This document shows, piece by piece, positions 32,224-34,875 of a DNA stretch of 34,875 nt. Source of the stretch: Anaerolineaceae bacterium (GTDB lineage: Bacteria > Chloroflexota > Anaerolineae > Anaerolineales > Anaerolineaceae). The stretch covers positions 1 to 34,875 of the forward strand of contig DMDF01000017.1 of NCBI GenBank assembly GCA_003446605.1, read 5' to 3'. Both the position numbers and the translations under genes were made by a program. Position 1 is the first letter of the stretch, and every line of letters begins with the position of its first letter. The notes under the pieces are model-generated. The model saw only the letters and a list, made by a program, of their open reading frames with translations, was not told the origin of the DNA and searched no databases.

Positions 32224-32649
32224 TTAAAAACCTTCTAACTTTGAAAAATCAATAACAGTATCAGCCAGGCTTACGATCTGTTGCAGTAAACCAAGCCGGC
32301 TTTCGCGAACCTTTGAGTCTTCAGCCATGACCAGTACCTTATCAAAGAATTGATTGATGGAGGGAATAATGGGGATAAAGGCATTGAGCAAGTCATCAAC
32401 CGATCCGTTTTCTCTGGGTAGCAGCAATGCTTTTTCGATGGATTGGTACAGCTCTTTTTCTTCTGAGCTTTCCATTAATGCTGGATCGGGTTTGAAGTCT
32501 TCCTTGATGTCACGCGTAATGCGTACACAACGTGAGAACGCTGGCAGAATTTCCGACCAATCCTTGCGATTGGTCCATGTAGTTAATTGGGTGCAAGCCC
32601 GGGAAGCGCGATAGGGATTACTGCCCTGCACTTCTTGAACCGCTGCCAC
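32224..32649 (-). CDS. C-terminal DALR-type domain of glycyl-tRNA synthetase, cut off by an in-frame stop
   Basis: This is the C-terminal piece of GlyS, in the same frame as the larger glyQS part and separated from it by one TGA (32713-32715). Family-like sequence begins directly after that stop (LDFVKARLSNYLLERG at 32712 downwards), so the true homology runs from 32712 to 32224, 162 residues. The fragment holds GSNPYRASRACTQL, SRCVRITRD and FFDKVLVMAED, a normal DALR-like anticodon-binding end. If translated alone, the first usable start is GTG 32649, which lacks a good ribosome-binding site and would lose the first 21 residues. See the glyQS entry for interpretation. Confidence 0.7.
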   Translation of the reverse strand: MAAVQEVQGSNPYRASRACTQLTTWTNRKDWSEILPAFSRCVRITRDIKEDFKPDPALMESSEEKELYQSIEKALLLPRENGSVDDLLNAFIPIIPSINQFFDKVLVMAEDSKVRESRLGLLQQIVSLADTVIDFSKLEGF

Positions 32650-32712
32650 AATATCGAAGCGCTGACCTCTTTCAAGCAGGTAGTTGGATAGGCGCGCTTT
32701 GACAAAATCAAG

Positions 32713-32715
32713 TCA
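32713..32715 (-). other. In-frame TGA interrupting glyQS
   Basis: The codon between ALDA and LDFVKARL is TGA, read from the plus-strand TCA at 32713-32715. It aligns with a hydrophobic position in E. coli GlyS as I recall that sequence. One base change from Cys, Trp, Gly, Leu, Ser or Arg codons would create it. The base after it is C. Confidence 0.85.
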
Positions 32716-34875
32716 AGCGTCCAAAGCGGTCTCCTGCATGGGAAGGGGCAAATATTTGGCGGCGATCTTTAAGCCTGCCGCAATATCAAAATCAAGTTCC
32801 CACTCGATCAGGTTTTGAATCATACTGATGGCTGCTCTGCGCAGACCGAAGGGATCTTTGGTTCCACTGGGCGCCATATCGGCGGCAAAAAGTCCCGCAA
32901 GAGAATCAAGCCGGTCAGCCAGCCCTATTAAGAGACCGATCTTTGTTTGTGGTGTGCCATCTCCGGCGTAACGTGGAAAATATTGTTCCTCAATTGCTTG
33001 AGCAACCTCAGCGGGCTCTCCAGAAAGGGTGGCGTAATATTTCCCAATCGTTCCCTGCAAGGAGGTCATTTCCACTACCATATTGGTGACAAGATCAGCC
33101 TTGCATAAGTAAGCGGCACGTTGTGCTTGTGAAGCTTGACTTTTATCTAGCTCTAACGCAGAGATCAGGTCAGAAGTGATCTTTTCTATTCGGATATTCT
33201 TATCCAACATTGATCCCAAAGAGAGATGGAAGGTCAATGTGTTCAGATTGGTGCGAAACCATTCGAGGTCATGCTGGCGATCTTCACTGATGAAGAATGC
33301 TGCGTCTTTAAAACGCGCACCGATCACCTCTTCATTGCCTCTGGCAACCGTTGCCAGATGATGGTCATCTCCATTGCGAACGGTCACGAAATTGGGCAGC
33401 ATTTCACCCTGGTTGGAAAGCATGGGGAAATAACGCTGATGTTTTTTCATGACATCAATCAGAACCTCTTTGGGAAGTTCCAGATGTTCTTTTGCATAAT
33501 TTCCAAGCAGTGCGGTGGGAGCTTCGACCAGGTTACATACCTCATCTACCAGATTCTCATCCAGGGTTTCATCCGCATGGATACTCTGGCACAGCTTGTG
33601 GACCTGTTCTATGATTGCGGCTTTGCGAGACTCTTTATCCAGAATGATGCCCTGGGATTGCATGAAGTTAAAGTACGCAGCTGCATTCTTCACTTCGTGA
33701 TTATCTTCGTCATGAAAACGCAATCCACGTGTGATGCGACCAGAGTTGAGACTTGCATAATGAAGGGGAATTGTGTTTTTTCCGAAGAGTGCCAGCAGCC
33801 AGCGTATTGGGCGCGAAAAAGAGACATTGCTTTCATTCCAACGCATGGATTTCGGAAAATGAATGGTCGCGATCAGATCTTGCAGTGCATCTGGAAGAAC
33901 TGCCAGCGCTGGTTTCCCTTTTGTGAAAATCTCTGCGATCACATAGCGCCCACCATCTATCTCGGAGATGTGCAGCTCTTCAACCTGAAGTCCTTTACCC
34001 TTCGCAAATCCCTCGGCTGCTTTGGTTGGTTTTCCGGTTGCATCAAAGGCAGCAGTGGCGGGGGGACCCTTCACGATCTCGCGGGTGTCAGGTTGATTGG
34101 CAGCCAGCTTATTGATAAAAACCACCAATCTACGCGGTGTACCCATCACCTGAAAGCTATCGTATTCCAACTTCAATGTATCGAGCATAGCGGTGGTGTT
34201 CCGCTCCAATTGCTGCAGTGCGTCGGTCAGATCCTGAGCAGGTAGTTCTTCTGTCCCAATCTCGAATAGAAAAGATTGTGGTTCTGCGAGCATATCTGCT
34301 ACAGCGCCATCCAAGGCAAGTTGTTCTTCCTGGGTTTGTTCAGCGATTTCACTTATCTTTTGAAGCCACGGAAATCCTAGTTCTTCGCGCTGGTTGAGAT
34401 ACGCTTGGGCTACACGACGGGAGAGATCGCGCATGCGTGAAAAAAGTGCCTGTCGTTCGGTAACGCCTACCGCACCGCGTGTATCCAGGATATTGAAGGT
34501 ATGAGAACACTTCAGGATGTAGTCATGCGCTGGCAGTACCAAGCCATTTTTCAGGCAGGCTTGAGCTTCTTTTTCATACACATCATAGATGACTCGTAAG
34601 TTATCGATATTCGCTTTTTCAAAATAATAGATACTATGTTCACGCTCGCCTTGGTAGTTCACATCCCCGTACGTAAAACACTCATTCCATTGAATGGTAC
34701 GAAAATCATAATTGCCCTGTAGCGCCATGGCGATGCGTTCCAACCCGTAGGTAATCTCGACGGAAACCGGCTCTAGAACGATGCCACCAGCTTGTTGGAA
34801 ATAGGTGAACTGCGTGATTTCCTGCCCATCTAACCACACTTCCCAGCCCAACCCCCAGGCACCCAGGGCGGGTGA
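32713..34875 (-). CDS. glyQS: Fused glycyl-tRNA synthetase alpha-beta, 5' end outside the window, ends at a premature TGA
   Basis: The visible 720 residues begin inside the alpha (GlyQ) catalytic part (GAWGLGWEVWLDG, then QEITQFTYFQQ) and continue through GLERIAMALQ and NILDTRGAVGVTERQ. A linker of about 25 residues follows, then the beta (GlyS) part opens at FLFEIGTEELPAQDL. GTPRRLVVF, MRWNESNVSFSRPIRWLLALFG, PKEVLIDVMKKHQRYFP and DPFGLRRAAISMI are family motifs in normal order. Fused GlyQS is known in several bacteria. The frame stops at TGA 32713-32715, just before the anticodon-binding domain, which continues in frame afterwards. Everything else is intact, so a sequencing error, a recent mutation or readthrough are the options. 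The start lies beyond base 34875. Confidence 0.92.
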   Translation of the reverse strand, partial: SPALGAWGLGWEVWLDGQEITQFTYFQQAGGIVLEPVSVEITYGLERIAMALQGNYDFRTIQWNECFTYGDVNYQGEREHSIYYFEKANIDNLRVIYDVYEKEAQACLKNGLVLPAHDYILKCSHTFNILDTRGAVGVTERQALFSRMRDLSRRVAQAYLNQREELGFPWLQKISEIAEQTQEEQLALDGAVADMLAEPQSFLFEIGTEELPAQDLTDALQQLERNTTAMLDTLKLEYDSFQVMGTPRRLVVFINKLAANQPDTREIVKGPPATAAFDATGKPTKAAEGFAKGKGLQVEELHISEIDGGRYVIAEIFTKGKPALAVLPDALQDLIATIHFPKSMRWNESNVSFSRPIRWLLALFGKNTIPLHYASLNSGRITRGLRFHDEDNHEVKNAAAYFNFMQSQGIILDKESRKAAIIEQVHKLCQSIHADETLDENLVDEVCNLVEAPTALLGNYAKEHLELPKEVLIDVMKKHQRYFPMLSNQGEMLPNFVTVRNGDDHHLATVARGNEEVIGARFKDAAFFISEDRQHDLEWFRTNLNTLTFHLSLGSMLDKNIRIEKITSDLISALELDKSQASQAQRAAYLCKADLVTNMVVEMTSLQGTIGKYYATLSGEPAEVAQAIEEQYFPRYAGDGTPQTKIGLLIGLADRLDSLAGLFAADMAPSGTKDPFGLRRAAISMIQNLIEWELDFDIAAGLKIAAKYLPLPMQETALDA

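Noticed and set aside
32713..32715. Genome-wide reassignment of UGA to an amino acid
   Set aside because: Several intact genes here end in TGA at the expected family length (xseB, nurA, btuF, rho, pncC), so UGA is a stop in this genome.
32713..32715. Selenocysteine at the glyQS TGA
   Set aside because: Glycyl-tRNA synthetase is not a known selenoprotein, the position is not catalytic, and I saw no clear stem-loop directly downstream.
33226..34245. Open frame of 339 codons on the plus strand
   Set aside because: It lies entirely antisense to glyQS, has no family features, is rich in Cys, Phe and His as expected from a reverse-strand shadow, and lacks a ribosome-binding site.

Overview
The window reads as a chromosomal segment from a Chloroflexota bacterium, most likely class Anaerolineae. 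This is inferred from protein style, not from a database search. The clues are Thr/Pro-rich linkers on exported proteins, a DUF3048 lipoprotein, several LysM/M23 peptidases, a fused alpha-beta glycyl-tRNA synthetase, a bacterial HerA-NurA pair and a moderate-GC coding style. Both edges cut through genes: xseA on the left and glyQS on the right. I found no rRNA, tRNA, CRISPR array, insertion sequence or prophage.

Layout. (1) 1-1303, plus strand: end of xseA, xseB and a YuiD-like membrane protein, overlapping head to tail. (2) 1300-4827, minus: NurA nuclease, a small protein with a probable HAS-type barrel and a HerA-like ATPase, forming a compact DNA-end-processing operon. (3) 4897-7658: two lipoproteins in opposite directions and a 56-residue membrane protein, each bounded by hairpin terminators. 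(4) 7707-13290, minus: miaB, an M23 peptidase, an AAC(3)-type acetyltransferase, a degenerate metallo-beta-lactamase-fold protein, a type II asparaginase and an endonuclease III homologue, closely spaced. (5) 13361-15328, plus: a C39-like peptidase with a TPR-like tail and a HAD phosphatase. (6) 15325-18363, minus: a B12-type ABC importer (btuF, btuC, btuD) under a clear sigma-70 promoter and a cobalamin riboswitch. (7) 18569-25642: metG (plus), pncC (minus), then on the plus strand a LysM-M23 peptidase, a MEMO1-family protein and priA. (8) 25713-34875, minus: glyQS, dnaG, rpoD, rho and a second LysM-M23 peptidase.

Two themes stand out. The first is genome maintenance and core expression: xseAB, HerA-NurA, Nth, PriA, DnaG, RpoD, Rho, MiaB, MetG and GlyQS. 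The second is cell-envelope work by exported peptidases and lipoproteins. Several promoters can be read directly. Three genes (miaB, the C39 gene and pncC) have a -10 box ending exactly six bases before the start codon, which suggests leaderless mRNAs.

The most unusual observations are an in-frame TGA that splits the essential glyQS gene just before its anticodon-binding domain, the three-gene NurA/HAS/HerA operon, and a seven-codon reading frame with a perfect Shine-Dalgarno between the cobalamin riboswitch and btuF.
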